64,000 nucleotides of DNA, taken from Bacteroidota bacterium (GTDB lineage: Bacteria; Bacteroidota; Bacteroidia; Bacteroidales; Dysgonomonadaceae). A program made the translations under genes and the position numbers. Shown here in pieces: positions 9,913 to 18,469 of this stretch. The notes beneath the pieces were generated by a model, which ran no database searches, had not been told where the DNA came from, and worked only from the letters and a program-made list of their open reading frames with translations. Position 1 is the stretch's first letter. Each line of letters begins with the position of its first letter. The stretch spans positions 62,001 through 126,000 of the forward strand of contig JAEZGN010000008.1 in assembly GCA_023437305.1 (NCBI GenBank). The letters are read 5' to 3'.

Positions 9913-11163
9913 TTATTTTAGTGATAGTTCCTGTACTTCGCCATAAGAATCATACGACGAGGTTATAACTTTCTCTCCCGGTTCTAATCCGCTTGTTACT
10001 TCATAGTGTGTCGGATTTTGACGTCCTATTGTGATATTCCTTCTTACTGCTTTGCTGCCGTCCGGTGTAACTACAAATATCCATCTGCCTCCTGTAGCCT
10101 GATAGAAAGTGCCACGTGGTATAAGTACGGCTTCGATTGGTTGACCTAGCTGTAAGTTTATATAATATGTTTGACCTGTACGGATATTATCGGGACGTTC
10201 GCCTACAAATATAAAATCTGTTTTGAAAGATTTATCTCTTACTTCGGGATAAACTTTTCGTACTTGAAGGTTATATGTTTTATTTTGTCGCTCGAATGTG
10301 GCTTCCAAGCCAAGTTTTACCCTGTCGATATAATGTTCGTCGATCAGAGCCTCTATTTTATAGTCTGATAATACACTGATCTGTCCTACACGGCTACCGC
10401 TGTTTATAGACTGTCCGATCTCTACCTCCAATAGTCCGAGTTGACCTTCTACCGGTGCCTTTACATTCAGATTATCTACCCTTTGGCGTACTAACACAAG
10501 GTTTTGACGAATATTATGAAGGCTTTCCTCCATCTGGGCTATTTGTATTCCTCTGTATATAGAATCTTGTTTTTGGCGTTCCATTACCAGATTTGTTCCA
10601 TTTACGGCAAATTCATAATCTTCCTTTGCCTGTAAATATTCTTCTTTAGATGTCAGGTTTTCAGAATATAGTTTCTTATACTGTTCATATTTTCTTTTCT
10701 TCCTTTGAACATCCATATCCAATTGCAATTTTTCTTTTTTGAGGTTCAATTTTTCCTGTTCCATCGAAACCTGTGTATTGCGAAGGAAGTTCTGTTTTTC
10801 TGCCAATTGTGCTTCACTGTCGAGTATGCTTAGATTAAGCATCGGGTTTGTAAGTCGTACAACAACTTGCCCTTGATGAACCATTGAGCCTTCTTCTACC
10901 AGCTTTTCGGCAACCATTCCGCCCTCGATCGCACTTAGCTGTATGGTATTGATAGGTTGAACCTGTCCGTTTATGCGGGTATAATCGTTGAATTCGCCCT
11001 TCGATACGGTTTGTATAGTTACCTTATTTTTGTCAATATTCAGTTTCGAACTATGATTACCAAATATCAACCAGCACAAAGCTGCTATTAGGAAGGTTCC
11101 TAGAACGATGTATGGTATATGTTTTTTCTTTAAACCCTTCTTTTTCTCTAATCTAGTATCCAT
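9913..11163 (-). CDS. HlyD/MacA-type periplasmic adaptor protein
   Basis: The 416-aa membrane-fusion protein has one N-terminal membrane helix (about 17-36). A split lipoyl/barrel region follows (EGGMVAEKLVEEGSMVHQGQ early, VKAPVEGQLGLLEVEIGQ late), separated by a long coiled-coil hairpin (about 115-235). A beta-barrel and a membrane-proximal domain end it (LEPGEKVITSSYDSYGE). It should bridge the inner-membrane permeases and the TolC-type channel encoded just upstream. The gap to tolC is 11 bp and to the permease 6 bp. Confidence 0.93.
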   Translation of the reverse strand: MDTRLEKKKGLKKKHIPYIVLGTFLIAALCWLIFGNHSSKLNIDKNKVTIQTVSKGEFNDYTRINGQVQPINTIQLSAIEGGMVAEKLVEEGSMVHQGQVVVRLTNPMLNLSILDSEAQLAEKQNFLRNTQVSMEQEKLNLKKEKLQLDMDVQRKKRKYEQYKKLYSENLTSKEEYLQAKEDYEFAVNGTNLVMERQKQDSIYRGIQIAQMEESLHNIRQNLVLVRQRVDNLNVKAPVEGQLGLLEVEIGQSINSGSRVGQISVLSDYKIEALIDEHYIDRVKLGLEATFERQNKTYNLQVRKVYPEVRDKSFKTDFIFVGERPDNIRTGQTYYINLQLGQPIEAVLIPRGTFYQATGGRWIFVVTPDGSKAVRRNITIGRQNPTHYEVTSGLEPGEKVITSSYDSYGEVQELSLK

Positions 11164-11174
11164 GTTTTCTCTTT

Positions 11175-12500
11175 TTATTCTGTTATATATGATTGTCCTT
11201 TATAGTAGTTTACCAACTTTCGTTTCAGGTAATATTTAAGTTTTGCATTCAGCTCCTCTGTCTTTGCTTGGAATACACGGTTCGAACTGGTGTGAAGCTC
11301 TAAAGGGCTGATCAGTCCCTCGTTATATTTTCTCAGGTTTGCTTGTTGAGCAACACTCATCGCATCTGTTTGCTTTTTTGCTTGGTAATATTCATCTACT
11401 TGTCCGTTCATGTCCGCAACGGCTTGTTCTATTTCACTGTATATAGTCCGTAGAGTTTCATCTTTTTCGTTGCGCGCTATTATTACTTGTTGCTTACTGC
11501 GTTTTACCTGAGCCGAGCGAGAAAATCCACTGAAAATAGGGATGGAAAGGCTAATACCTATATAATGTCCTCTTTTGTCTCTAATCTGGTCTTTGAAGGG
11601 AGAATATTCACTTCCATCCATAAATCGTGAAAAGTTTGTAGAAAAACCGGCATCAACAGATAGAGTAGGGAAGTAGCTCCCTTTAGCTGCTTTATATGAT
11701 AGCTCTTGTGCCGTAAGGGTAGATTGTGCTGCCAAGGCTTTGGGTAGAAAAGTCAGAGAACGATTATATATTTCCAATGCTGTTTCTTCCGACTTGGATA
11801 TTATATTGTCAGCAGTATAATCTTCTATTAATAGGTCTTCATCGATAGGAAAATTCATCTTCTCTTTCAGTTTTATAACTCCTATTGTAAACAGGTTTTT
11901 CTGACGGGTCAAATTATAATTGTCAGCTGCTTCTTTAGCCTGCATTTCTGCTACATCTGGAAAACCTTTCACCCCCAGCTCTTCCATTCGCTGAGTTTGC
12001 TTAAGATTTGCTGTGCTTTCGTCTAATTGCTGTTGGGCTAATTTTACCGATTCTTTGTAATAGAGTACATTAAAAAATGCTTCCATTGTTTCATAAGCGA
12101 TCACGTCGTTGGTGTCTTGCAATTGTTGTTTTCCCATGAGTTGATTCATTTTCTGCATCTTAATTTTATTTATATTGGCTAGGCCATCAAACAAAATGAG
12201 CGATGTATACAGACTATAGTTGTTGCTAAATGAATTGACATCCGTATATGTATTTGTTTCGGAATCGAGTCCTCGACCAAAATTGAAATAAGCGTTAGTG
12301 TTTGCACTTAATGAGGGAAGTAAACGCCCTATGGCTTCAAGATAGTTTTGCTTGTAAATACTGTTTTGTGCTTCTTGCTTATTTTTCTTTGGGCTATTTT
12401 CTATTGCATATATCATGCATTCCTGTAGCGTCCATCTTTTTTCTTGAGATGTACCTTTTATAGCCAACAGAATAAAAATGAGAATAAGAGTATGTTTCAT
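11175..12500 (-). CDS. TolC-family outer membrane efflux protein
   Basis: The 441-aa protein starts with a signal peptide (MKHTLILIFILLAIKGTSQ) and contains the two repeats of the outer-membrane efflux family. These have long alpha-helical barrel segments and short amphipathic beta strands (SANTNAYFNFGRGLDS; GHYIGISLSIPIFSGF). It is the first gene of the five-gene minus-strand efflux operon and gives it its exit duct. A sigma-54-like promoter lies 23-38 bp before the start codon. That fits control by the sigma-54 response regulator encoded beyond the operon's far end. Confidence 0.94.
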   Translation of the reverse strand: MKHTLILIFILLAIKGTSQEKRWTLQECMIYAIENSPKKNKQEAQNSIYKQNYLEAIGRLLPSLSANTNAYFNFGRGLDSETNTYTDVNSFSNNYSLYTSLILFDGLANINKIKMQKMNQLMGKQQLQDTNDVIAYETMEAFFNVLYYKESVKLAQQQLDESTANLKQTQRMEELGVKGFPDVAEMQAKEAADNYNLTRQKNLFTIGVIKLKEKMNFPIDEDLLIEDYTADNIISKSEETALEIYNRSLTFLPKALAAQSTLTAQELSYKAAKGSYFPTLSVDAGFSTNFSRFMDGSEYSPFKDQIRDKRGHYIGISLSIPIFSGFSRSAQVKRSKQQVIIARNEKDETLRTIYSEIEQAVADMNGQVDEYYQAKKQTDAMSVAQQANLRKYNEGLISPLELHTSSNRVFQAKTEELNAKLKYYLKRKLVNYYKGQSYITE

Positions 12501-12522
12501 AATGTGATTTTAACTTATATAT

Positions 12523-12538
12523 ATCTAAAGTTGTGCCA
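12523..12538 (-). promoter_or_regulatory. Candidate sigma-54 (-24/-12) promoter for the efflux operon
   Basis: On the minus strand the sequence reads TGGCAC-AACTT-TAGAT. The -24 half is a perfect TGGCAC. The -12 half is weak, with two mismatches to TTGCA, but the spacing is right. Transcription would start about 13 bases before the tolC ATG. No TAnnTTTG box is seen there. The sigma-54 activator gene nearby supports the assignment. Confidence 0.5.
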
Positions 12539-12593
12539 TATTTATAAGTTATTGATATATATAGTATTAATTGATTTTGATTGTTGTGTGGAT

Positions 12594-12610
12594 TGTAAAA
12601 TTATTTTACA
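12594..12610. promoter_or_regulatory. Palindrome TGTAAAAT-T-ATTTTACA, candidate activator site
   Basis: This is a perfect inverted repeat with 8-bp arms and a 1-bp centre. It lies 55-70 bp upstream of the -24 element of the candidate sigma-54 promoter. NtrC-type activators usually bind palindromes at about this distance. A weaker TGT-to-ACA site follows at 12618-12629. Assignment to the regulator encoded at 1782-3146 is inferred. Confidence 0.4.
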
Positions 12611-12829
12611 CGAGAGAATGTTTTTTTACAAAAAAAGTTGTTTCAGGATATAGATATTTGATAGAAACTATTGTTGCTCTTTCAAGAGGTGCTTCCTATC
12701 GTTGGCATAGCAGCAGATGATATTATATAGAATAAGGAGTGTAGAAGGCTTCAAAAAAGCTAGAGAAGCATATTATATCTTTAGTTAATAAAATGTTATC
12801 TTTATATATCCATTCGCTAATATAAAATC

Positions 12830-13564
12830 ATGGACAGGAAGAAAAGGACAGGCATATATCGAATTTTCGAAGTTTTGAAGCGAGTAAAAAAGCTTTGGAA
12901 AAAGGATATTAATGTCTATTTTATTTCAGGGATGTGCTATAATTGTAGTGTATTTGATAAAATCGTATTACCGGAGGGATATAAGAAAAAATATATTGAA
13001 TGGCATGTTCCCATTCCTGGACAGACATTGCAGGAATATGCTTCTATTATGGCAAAAGAGATTGATATCTCCAGACCGTATATACTGATAGGATATTCTT
13101 TTGGTGGCGTTATAGTTCAGGTGATGAGTCATTTTTTATCTCCAATAAAAACAATACTTATTTCGTCTTTTAAAAGAGAAGAAGAGATTCCAATGCTATT
13201 TCGTGCAGCTAAAAGAACAAATGTGGCAGACCGCATTCCGATGCGTGTGTATGCTTCAACAGAGCTTATAACCGATCTTTTCAACCGTTTTGTTTACAAT
13301 GTACCAACATCAGAGCTGGCTGAAGTAATGACCTTTGTTGATCCTGTTTATATTAAGTGGGCCATTGAGCAAATTGTAGGCTGGATACCCGAAAATAAAT
13401 GTAAACATCTTTATCATATACACGGAACTGAAGATCAGATTTTCTCTTATGAACATATACGAAATGCATTCCCTGTAAAAGGTGGGGATCATCTGATGGT
13501 GGTAAAAAAAGCTGATGCAATTAGTACTATTCTGAGTGGTATCCTTTTGATAAAAGAAATTTAG
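12830..13564 (+). CDS. Alpha/beta hydrolase
   Basis: The 244-aa protein has the nucleophile elbow GYSFGGV (about residue 94), an acid candidate in HGTEDQIF (about 204) and a histidine in GGDHLMV (about 223), giving a complete Ser-Asp-His triad in order. VPIPGQTLQEYASIMAKEI before the elbow also fits. No signal peptide is present, so it is probably cytoplasmic. The basic N-terminus (MDRKKRTGIYRIFEVLKRVKK) is unusual, and an internal start is possible. The substrate is unknown. It is a single gene, convergent with the next one. Confidence 0.75.
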   Translation: MDRKKRTGIYRIFEVLKRVKKLWKKDINVYFISGMCYNCSVFDKIVLPEGYKKKYIEWHVPIPGQTLQEYASIMAKEIDISRPYILIGYSFGGVIVQVMSHFLSPIKTILISSFKREEEIPMLFRAAKRTNVADRIPMRVYASTELITDLFNRFVYNVPTSELAEVMTFVDPVYIKWAIEQIVGWIPENKCKHLYHIHGTEDQIFSYEHIRNAFPVKGGDHLMVVKKADAISTILSGILLIKEI

Positions 13565-13719
13565 ATTTTCCGAAATCGGACTAGTATATATTTACGGCAA
13601 CTGAATCTTAATTCTTCATATTGCGATAGTAATACTATCAATAACAACATCGGCATGACTAGTTTGTAAGGATTTTAATCATTGGATTGCAAATTAGAAG
13701 GGACGATGCGTTATTTTAT

Positions 13720-14220
13720 TTAATTATTATTCAAAATTAATCTGAGGATCAAGCTACCGAATCCCCAAATCCATAAAAAGATAACTGTTAGAAGACTTAT
13801 AAATGCCCATATCCGTTTCTTTTTAGTTGTAAACATCTCAAAATATTTAAAATAATCTAAATATCTATCTTTGTAGTCTATCAGGAAATAAGCAAAAATA
13901 TATGAAGGAACACCTAACAACAAGAGTAAATAATCATCGTTTATATTTTTTGCAATATTAACTTCTTGCAAACAAATTAAAACAGAATTTATGGAACCCA
14001 ATATAAATAGATATACTAGAGCATAAAAATGCATACCAGCAAGAGTTATCTTTATTCCATTCTTTTTATTTTCCGAAACCTCTTTTACTGCTTTAATGAC
14101 TTCTTCTCCTTTTTTGTTGTTTTTAAATAAAAAATTATTTATCGGATAAACCGACATCTCATTTATTAATAACCCTAATTTATAAAGATTGAAATATATC
14201 AAATTACAAAATTTTATCAT
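13720..14220 (-). CDS. Small integral membrane protein of unknown function
   Basis: I do not recognise a family for this 166-aa protein. Three hydrophobic segments are visible (FYALVYLFILGSINSVLICL, YLLLLLGVPSYIFAYFLI, and the last 30 residues IWAFISLLTVIFLWIWGFGSLIL), joined by charged loops such as NNKKGEEVIKAVKEVSENKKNG. The gene stands alone between an alpha/beta hydrolase gene and an M28 peptidase gene. It is very AT-rich. Confidence 0.6.
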   Translation of the reverse strand: MIKFCNLIYFNLYKLGLLINEMSVYPINNFLFKNNKKGEEVIKAVKEVSENKKNGIKITLAGMHFYALVYLFILGSINSVLICLQEVNIAKNINDDYLLLLLGVPSYIFAYFLIDYKDRYLDYFKYFEMFTTKKKRIWAFISLLTVIFLWIWGFGSLILRLILNNN

Positions 14221-14419
14221 ATGAGATTGTTTTGTTGTTCTTTTTTACTGGTACTTCTCCTGTAGAGACTATAAAGAGTTCGCATAACTACTTCTAATCG
14301 ATGTCTCTAGTACATTTTTATATTCGTGCCTATCTATGTCTGCACGGGTAAATTTTCCACTATTTTTTCTTCTTAATTGAATTTGGGTATTATCCATATT
14401 ATAGTCATCGTATCAATGA

Positions 14420-15367
14420 TTATTTTTTCTTTTTCACAGATGTAGATTTGTCGATGTTGATAATCGCATAGTAAATGGCGTCAATAACTCCTGCCATTCG
14501 TTTAAAATCCAGACGATCCATTTTGTCTCCCGGTTTATGATAATTGTAATTGCGATAAAATGCACTATTAGTAATCATCATGGCATCAAAGCCGAGTGCC
14601 CAATAATTGCGATGATCTGAAAAATCTACTCCTTTTATCATTCCGGGACTTGTCAGACTTTTAGTTTTAATCGTTTTTGCATTGTAAAATTGTTTGGAGA
14701 AATCTTTTACAAATTGCCCATGTCCTATTTTCTTCGTTAAGAGTATAAAGTCACCCTTATTACCATAAAAAAGCTTCATCGGAGCAAAAGGATAACTCTG
14801 TGAATCTTCAGCGTCATTGAAAAATCCGATCATTTCTACAGCCACCATCCCATACACGGGAGTATTTGATTTTTTTAGTTCGCTGGCATGGATGTAACTA
14901 CCCATAGATTGAGTACCGAAGAAGGGTGGTTCTTCGAGGGTATACGCAACCAGTTCTATCGGGCGAGTTAAGTTTGATTGGCTAAATAACCGAGCCAATT
15001 CCAGTATAGCCGTTACGCCTGATGCATTATCGTCGGCACCTTCTTGTTCCCCGCAAACATCGTAGTGAGCTCCGATTACAACTAACGCTTTTTGTTGTTT
15101 TGTGCCAAATCGACAAATAATATTCTTATAATTAACATTGTCTACTGAGTACGTTTGATAGTATGTTGTATCCGCATATTGGCTAAATTCTGTGAATATA
15201 TAGTCTGCCACCTTGTTGAGTGTTGTAGTATCCTCAAAGTTACGAAAGCCATCTGTTTTGGTAATAGCTGTAAGATGTTTTTGTATACGGTTTGTATCCG
15301 ACTGAGCATGCAGATTGTGAGGAACACATAAAAGAGTGGATATGATAAAAGTGTATATAAGCTTCAT
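14420..15367 (-). CDS. M28-family zinc aminopeptidase, exported
   Basis: The 315-aa protein has a signal peptide (MKLIYTFIISTLLCVPHNLHAQ). The zinc ligands of clan MH appear in order: H in VIGAHYDV, bridging D in GADDNASG, catalytic and ligand E in TLEEPPFFGT, D or E in the middle, and a final H in NYNYHKPGD. The enzyme should remove N-terminal residues from peptides in the periplasm or outside the cell. On the minus strand a TATATTTG box (15402-15395) lies just before the start. The lysine-rich end (SVKKKK) is of no obvious importance. Confidence 0.9.
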   Translation of the reverse strand: MKLIYTFIISTLLCVPHNLHAQSDTNRIQKHLTAITKTDGFRNFEDTTTLNKVADYIFTEFSQYADTTYYQTYSVDNVNYKNIICRFGTKQQKALVVIGAHYDVCGEQEGADDNASGVTAILELARLFSQSNLTRPIELVAYTLEEPPFFGTQSMGSYIHASELKKSNTPVYGMVAVEMIGFFNDAEDSQSYPFAPMKLFYGNKGDFILLTKKIGHGQFVKDFSKQFYNAKTIKTKSLTSPGMIKGVDFSDHRNYWALGFDAMMITNSAFYRNYNYHKPGDKMDRLDFKRMAGVIDAIYYAIINIDKSTSVKKKK

Positions 15368-15768
15368 TTTTGTGATCTATAGTTTAATCTATGACAAATA
15401 TAATTTAATATTCAAGATTTCCTATTTGTTTTATTTCTTACAGGCTAAATTATCTAATATTAAGATGTTTGTTATTGTTTATAAATGAATTAAAGTGACA
15501 ATTTATAATATTACGTATAACTGTTACTTTTGTTACTTTTTGATATTTACATGTTTGATATATTGTTATTTATGTTTTGTCTGATTTTGTTGGAAATTGT
15601 AACCTTTTTGGATTTAACGGATACATGAGATTGTGAAACTCTAGTTGTGTAGATATAACTAAAAGTTGAGATGGCTTCTGTGTTAAAATGATTGATAATA
15701 AAAAGAAAAGTGTATTTTTGTATTCCAAAGTGAAAAACTTATAAAAGTATAATTCATAATTGAGATTT
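15368..15768. other. Intergenic region between divergent M28 peptidase and pheS
   Basis: This 400-bp AT-rich spacer contains no gene that I can support. It carries a -7 like box for the peptidase (minus strand, 15395-15402) and a -33/-7 pair for pheS (15692-15720). I see nothing else in it. Confidence 0.6.
15692..15720 (+). promoter_or_regulatory. Candidate pheS promoter (Bacteroidetes -33/-7)
   Basis: TTG (15692-15694) is followed after 18 bp by TATTTTTG (15713-15720), which fits the Bacteroidetes TAnnTTTG -7 consensus. The start codon at 15769 is 48 bp further on. Confidence 0.5.
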
Positions 15769-16788
15769 ATGATTGATAGAATAAATAAGCTGTTGGCAGA
15801 AATTGAGGGACTGAAAGCTTCTAAAGCAGATGAGATAGAAGTTTTGCGTATCAAGTATCTTAGTAAGAAAGGCGAAGTATCGGCTTTGATGAACGATTTT
15901 CGCACTGTGGCTGCAGAACAGAAACGGGAGGTAGGTATAAAACTGAATGAACTAAAGGAGAAGGCTCAGGAGCGAATAAATCAGTTGAAAGAATCTTTAG
16001 AAAATTCTCAGACTGTGGATGAGACAATCGACCTTACTCGCACTGCTGCGCCTATCGAGCTTGGTACTCGCCATCCGCTATCAATTGTAAGGAAAGAAAT
16101 TTGTGATATCTTCCGCCGTTTAGGCTTTTCTATAGCCGAAGGTCCTGAGATAGAGGATGACTGGCATGTTTTCTCTTCTCTTAACTTTGCCGAAGATCAT
16201 CCGGCTCGTGATATGCAGGATACGTTCTTTATTGCACGAAGCCCTGAAATTGTATTGCGTACACACACCTCTTCTGTTCAGACCCGAGTGATGGAGAAGC
16301 AACAACCACCGATACGCATTATTTGTCCCGGTCGGGTGTATCGTAACGAAGCTATTTCGTATCGTGCGCACTGTTTCTTTCATCAGGTTGAGGCATTGTA
16401 TATAGATAAGAATGTATCTTTTGCTGATCTAAAACAAGCTTTGTTATTCGTTGCGAAAGAGTTGTTTGGTGCAGATACCAAGATACGTTTACGTCCTTCA
16501 TATTTTCCTTTCACAGAGCCTAGCGCAGAGATGGATATTTCATGTAATATCTGTGGCGGAAAAGGTTGCCCATTCTGCAAACACACAGGTTGGGTAGAGA
16601 TATTAGGCTGTGGTATGGTAGACCCGAATGTGTTGGAAAATTGTGGTATAGATAGTAAAGTGTATACGGGATATGCTCTCGGAATGGGAGTGGAGCGTAT
16701 TACAAATCTTAAATATAGAGTTAAGGATCTTCGTATGTTCTCCGAGAATGATCAACGTTTTCTTGATCAGTTTGAGAGTGCGTATTAA
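15769..16788 (+). CDS. pheS: Phenylalanine--tRNA ligase alpha subunit
   Basis: The 339-aa catalytic alpha subunit of class II PheRS charges tRNA-Phe together with PheT, which is not in the window. An N-terminal coiled coil (about 1-85) is followed by motif 2 (RVYRNEAISYRAHCFFHQVE) and motif 3 (GMGVERITNLKY). A C-x2-C-x4-C-x2-C insertion (CNICGGKGCPFC) precedes GWVEILGCGMVDPNVL. I chose the ATG at 15769 over a TTG nine bases earlier because MIDRINKL is the usual beginning. It is a single gene with its own promoter. Confidence 0.97.
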   Translation: MIDRINKLLAEIEGLKASKADEIEVLRIKYLSKKGEVSALMNDFRTVAAEQKREVGIKLNELKEKAQERINQLKESLENSQTVDETIDLTRTAAPIELGTRHPLSIVRKEICDIFRRLGFSIAEGPEIEDDWHVFSSLNFAEDHPARDMQDTFFIARSPEIVLRTHTSSVQTRVMEKQQPPIRIICPGRVYRNEAISYRAHCFFHQVEALYIDKNVSFADLKQALLFVAKELFGADTKIRLRPSYFPFTEPSAEMDISCNICGGKGCPFCKHTGWVEILGCGMVDPNVLENCGIDSKVYTGYALGMGVERITNLKYRVKDLRMFSENDQRFLDQFESAY

Positions 16789-16895
16789 GATGTACTTATC
16801 GTAAATGCTGAGCGAAGTATTTTATGCATTTTATTTTGTTTTTATAAGCATCTTTAAAACAATATTATAGCTTACTTTTGGCTTCAATAATCACT

Positions 16896-16926
16896 TTTGA
16901 GGAGAAAATACTTTAGAATATATTTG
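16896..16926 (+). promoter_or_regulatory. Upstream promoter of tandem pair before tRNA-Arg
   Basis: TTTG (16896-16899) and TATATTTG (16919-16926) are 19 bp apart, a good Bacteroidetes -33/-7 pair. The TTTG that ends the -7 box also serves as the -33 box of the next promoter. Confidence 0.5.
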
Positions 16927-16954
16927 CATAATAAACAAAACTATTTTACCTTTG
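16923..16954 (+). promoter_or_regulatory. Main tRNA-Arg promoter
   Basis: TTTG (16923-16926) and TACCTTTG (16947-16954) are 20 bp apart. Transcription would begin about 12 bases before the mature tRNA 5' end at 16974, as is normal for a tRNA gene. Confidence 0.6.
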
Positions 16955-16973
16955 CATCGCATTTAAGGAAAAC

Positions 16974-17047
16974 GGCTACGTAGCTCAACTGAATAGAGCA
17001 TCTGACTACGGATCAGAAGGTTGCAGGTTTGAATCCTGCCGTGGTCA
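16974..17047 (+). tRNA. tRNA-Arg (anticodon ACG)
   Basis: This 74-base cloverleaf has acceptor arms GGCTACG and CGTGGTC with two G-U pairs. The D stem is GCTC/GAGC, the anticodon stem TCTGA/TCAGA with loop CTACGGA (anticodon ACG), and the T stem GCAGG/CCTGC with loop TTTGAAT. CCA is not encoded. The prophage starts within 300 bp downstream. However, I find no copy of the tRNA 3' end at the other prophage border, so its use as an attachment site is not shown. Confidence 0.95.
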
Positions 17048-17061
17048 CTTTTATAAAGTGA

Positions 17062-17100
17062 ATAAGCGTGTAAATCAATGGTTTACACGCTTATCTTTTT
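17062..17100 (+). terminator. Intrinsic terminator after tRNA-Arg
   Basis: A perfect 13-bp stem (17062-17074 with 17082-17094, arms ATAAGCGTGTAAA and its complement) has a 7-base loop and is followed by CTTTTT. It ends the tRNA transcript and marks the last clearly host element before the prophage. Confidence 0.85.
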
Positions 17101-17178
17101 AGGTACTTACAGAATCACTTACAAAACTTAGCCTTTTGTCTCTCTTCAAAATAAATTCAAAAAATAATCCATAATTAA

Positions 17179-17211
17179 TTTGCATATATAAAATTTTTTT
17201 GAATATATTTG
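17179..17211 (+). promoter_or_regulatory. Prophage early promoter (host -33/-7 type)
   Basis: TTTG (17179-17182) and TATATTTG (17204-17211) are 21 bp apart, matching the Bacteroidetes housekeeping consensus. It would drive the clamp-led early operon with a leader of about 125 bases. The late modules instead carry a different motif (TTATATTTTA). Confidence 0.6.
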
Positions 17212-17239
17212 CATCGAATGTTTGAGTCGAATTTTATAC

Positions 17240-17290
17240 GAAAGTATGAGATTTGGCTTTTTTGTGTTTATATACCTACCTCATACTTTC
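17240..17290 (+). promoter_or_regulatory. 11-bp inverted repeat in the early-operon leader
   Basis: GAAAGTATGAG (17240-17250) and CTCATACTTTC (17280-17290) are perfect complements with 29 bases between them. They lie between the early promoter and the clamp start codon. In RNA this would form a stem in the leader; in DNA it could be two operator halves. No long T tract follows, so it is unlikely to be a simple terminator. Confidence 0.45.
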
Positions 17291-17344
17291 TTTTAAAAAC
17301 CTCTACAACACTTTGTCAGGTAGCCTTCAAAATCAAAAGGCACT

Positions 17345-18466
17345 ATGACAACAATTACATTTTCAAAATCAGAATTATTAAGCCGGCTACAGTCGGTAAG
17401 TAAAATTATCTCACCAAAGAACACTCTTCCGATCATGGATAATATCCTCTTGGATATCCGAGAAGGAAAGGTTAAGATTTCGGCAGCCGATCATAGCGGC
17501 CGAATAAATACATCAATCGAAGGAATATTAATCGACAACGATGTTTCCATCTGTGTTGAACCAAAGTTATTGATTGAGGCCCTAAAGACATTACCGGAAC
17601 AGCCTATCACAATTGCCATTGATGAAAAGTTAGCTATCACTGTCAAGTACAAAGGCGGTAAGTTTGAACTCGCCGGGCTATCACCACAAGAATTTCCCAA
17701 AGAAAAAGATGTTGCCAATGCAACAAGAATTTCAATACCTTCTAAGATCTTACTAAATGGTATTGAAAAAACGATCTTCTGTGCATCTACCGATGATCTT
17801 CGTCCGATAATGACATCAGTTTATCTGGATATTGTAGAAGGACAAATCAGCTTTGTAGCTTCCGACGGTCATAAGCTTGCTTTGTTAGAACTTCGGGACG
17901 AATCAATGACAGAGCAAATAAGCTTTGCCCTTCCTCTTAAAATCGCAACCATTTTAAAAGGCTTAATTAAGCCATCCGATGAATTAATAAACATATTCGT
18001 CAATAATAATTCAGTGCGACTAGAATATGGATCGGAGAGTATAATTGCGACCTTACAAGAAGGTAACTATCCTAATTATCGTTCTGTTCTCCCGCAGAAT
18101 AATGATAAAATTTTATCTATTGGTAAAGCAGACCTTAACGGAGCCATCAAGCGGGTATCTGTATTTGCTAATCAAGCCAGTAGTTTGGTTAAACTCGAAC
18201 TATCGAAAGATCTGATCAAACTATCAGCTCAAGATATCGACTTTTCTACAGCTGCTGATGAAACCGTTGCTTGTGGATATACAGGAACAGCAATGGCGAT
18301 AGGATTCAAAGGTCACTTTCTTACAGAACTGATCTCTGCTATTCCTTCATCTGATCTTCAAATGTCGTTTTCAGACCCAAGCCGGGCTTCACTTATTACA
18401 CCTGTTGATGAAGAATCAGAGGATAAGCTGACATATTTATTAATGCCAATGATGCTAAACAACTAA
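17345..18466 (+). CDS. dnaN: Phage-encoded DNA polymerase III beta sliding clamp
   Basis: The 373-aa protein has full beta-clamp length and three clamp-fold repeats (about 1-120, 125-245, 250-373). SPKNTLPIMDNILL near the N-terminus is the usual DnaN block. The C-terminal YLLMPMMLNN matches the MPM end that lines the peptide-binding groove. It is the first gene of the early operon, 3 bp before the next. No phage polymerase is present, so it probably works with host Pol III or recruits phage proteins. Several later gene products end in clamp-binding-like peptides. It is unlikely to be the chromosomal dnaN given its phage neighbours. Confidence 0.93.
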   Translation: MTTITFSKSELLSRLQSVSKIISPKNTLPIMDNILLDIREGKVKISAADHSGRINTSIEGILIDNDVSICVEPKLLIEALKTLPEQPITIAIDEKLAITVKYKGGKFELAGLSPQEFPKEKDVANATRISIPSKILLNGIEKTIFCASTDDLRPIMTSVYLDIVEGQISFVASDGHKLALLELRDESMTEQISFALPLKIATILKGLIKPSDELINIFVNNNSVRLEYGSESIIATLQEGNYPNYRSVLPQNNDKILSIGKADLNGAIKRVSVFANQASSLVKLELSKDLIKLSAQDIDFSTAADETVACGYTGTAMAIGFKGHFLTELISAIPSSDLQMSFSDPSRASLITPVDEESEDKLTYLLMPMMLNN

Positions 18467-18469
18467 GCT

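Noticed and set aside
15769..16788. Four-cysteine insertion in PheS as a novelty
   Set aside because: The CNICGGKGCPFC insertion appears to be an ordinary variant of Bacteroidetes PheS proteins as far as I recall; not pursued.
16974..17047. tRNA-Arg as prophage attachment site
   Set aside because: No copy of the tRNA 3' half was found in 55441-56299, and no integrase gene is present, so the claim is not supported.
17209..17403. 64-codon plus-strand frame overlapping the clamp gene start
   Set aside because: It has no protein-like features, overlaps the clamp by 59 bases and covers the inverted repeat and promoter tail; it is better explained as leader sequence.
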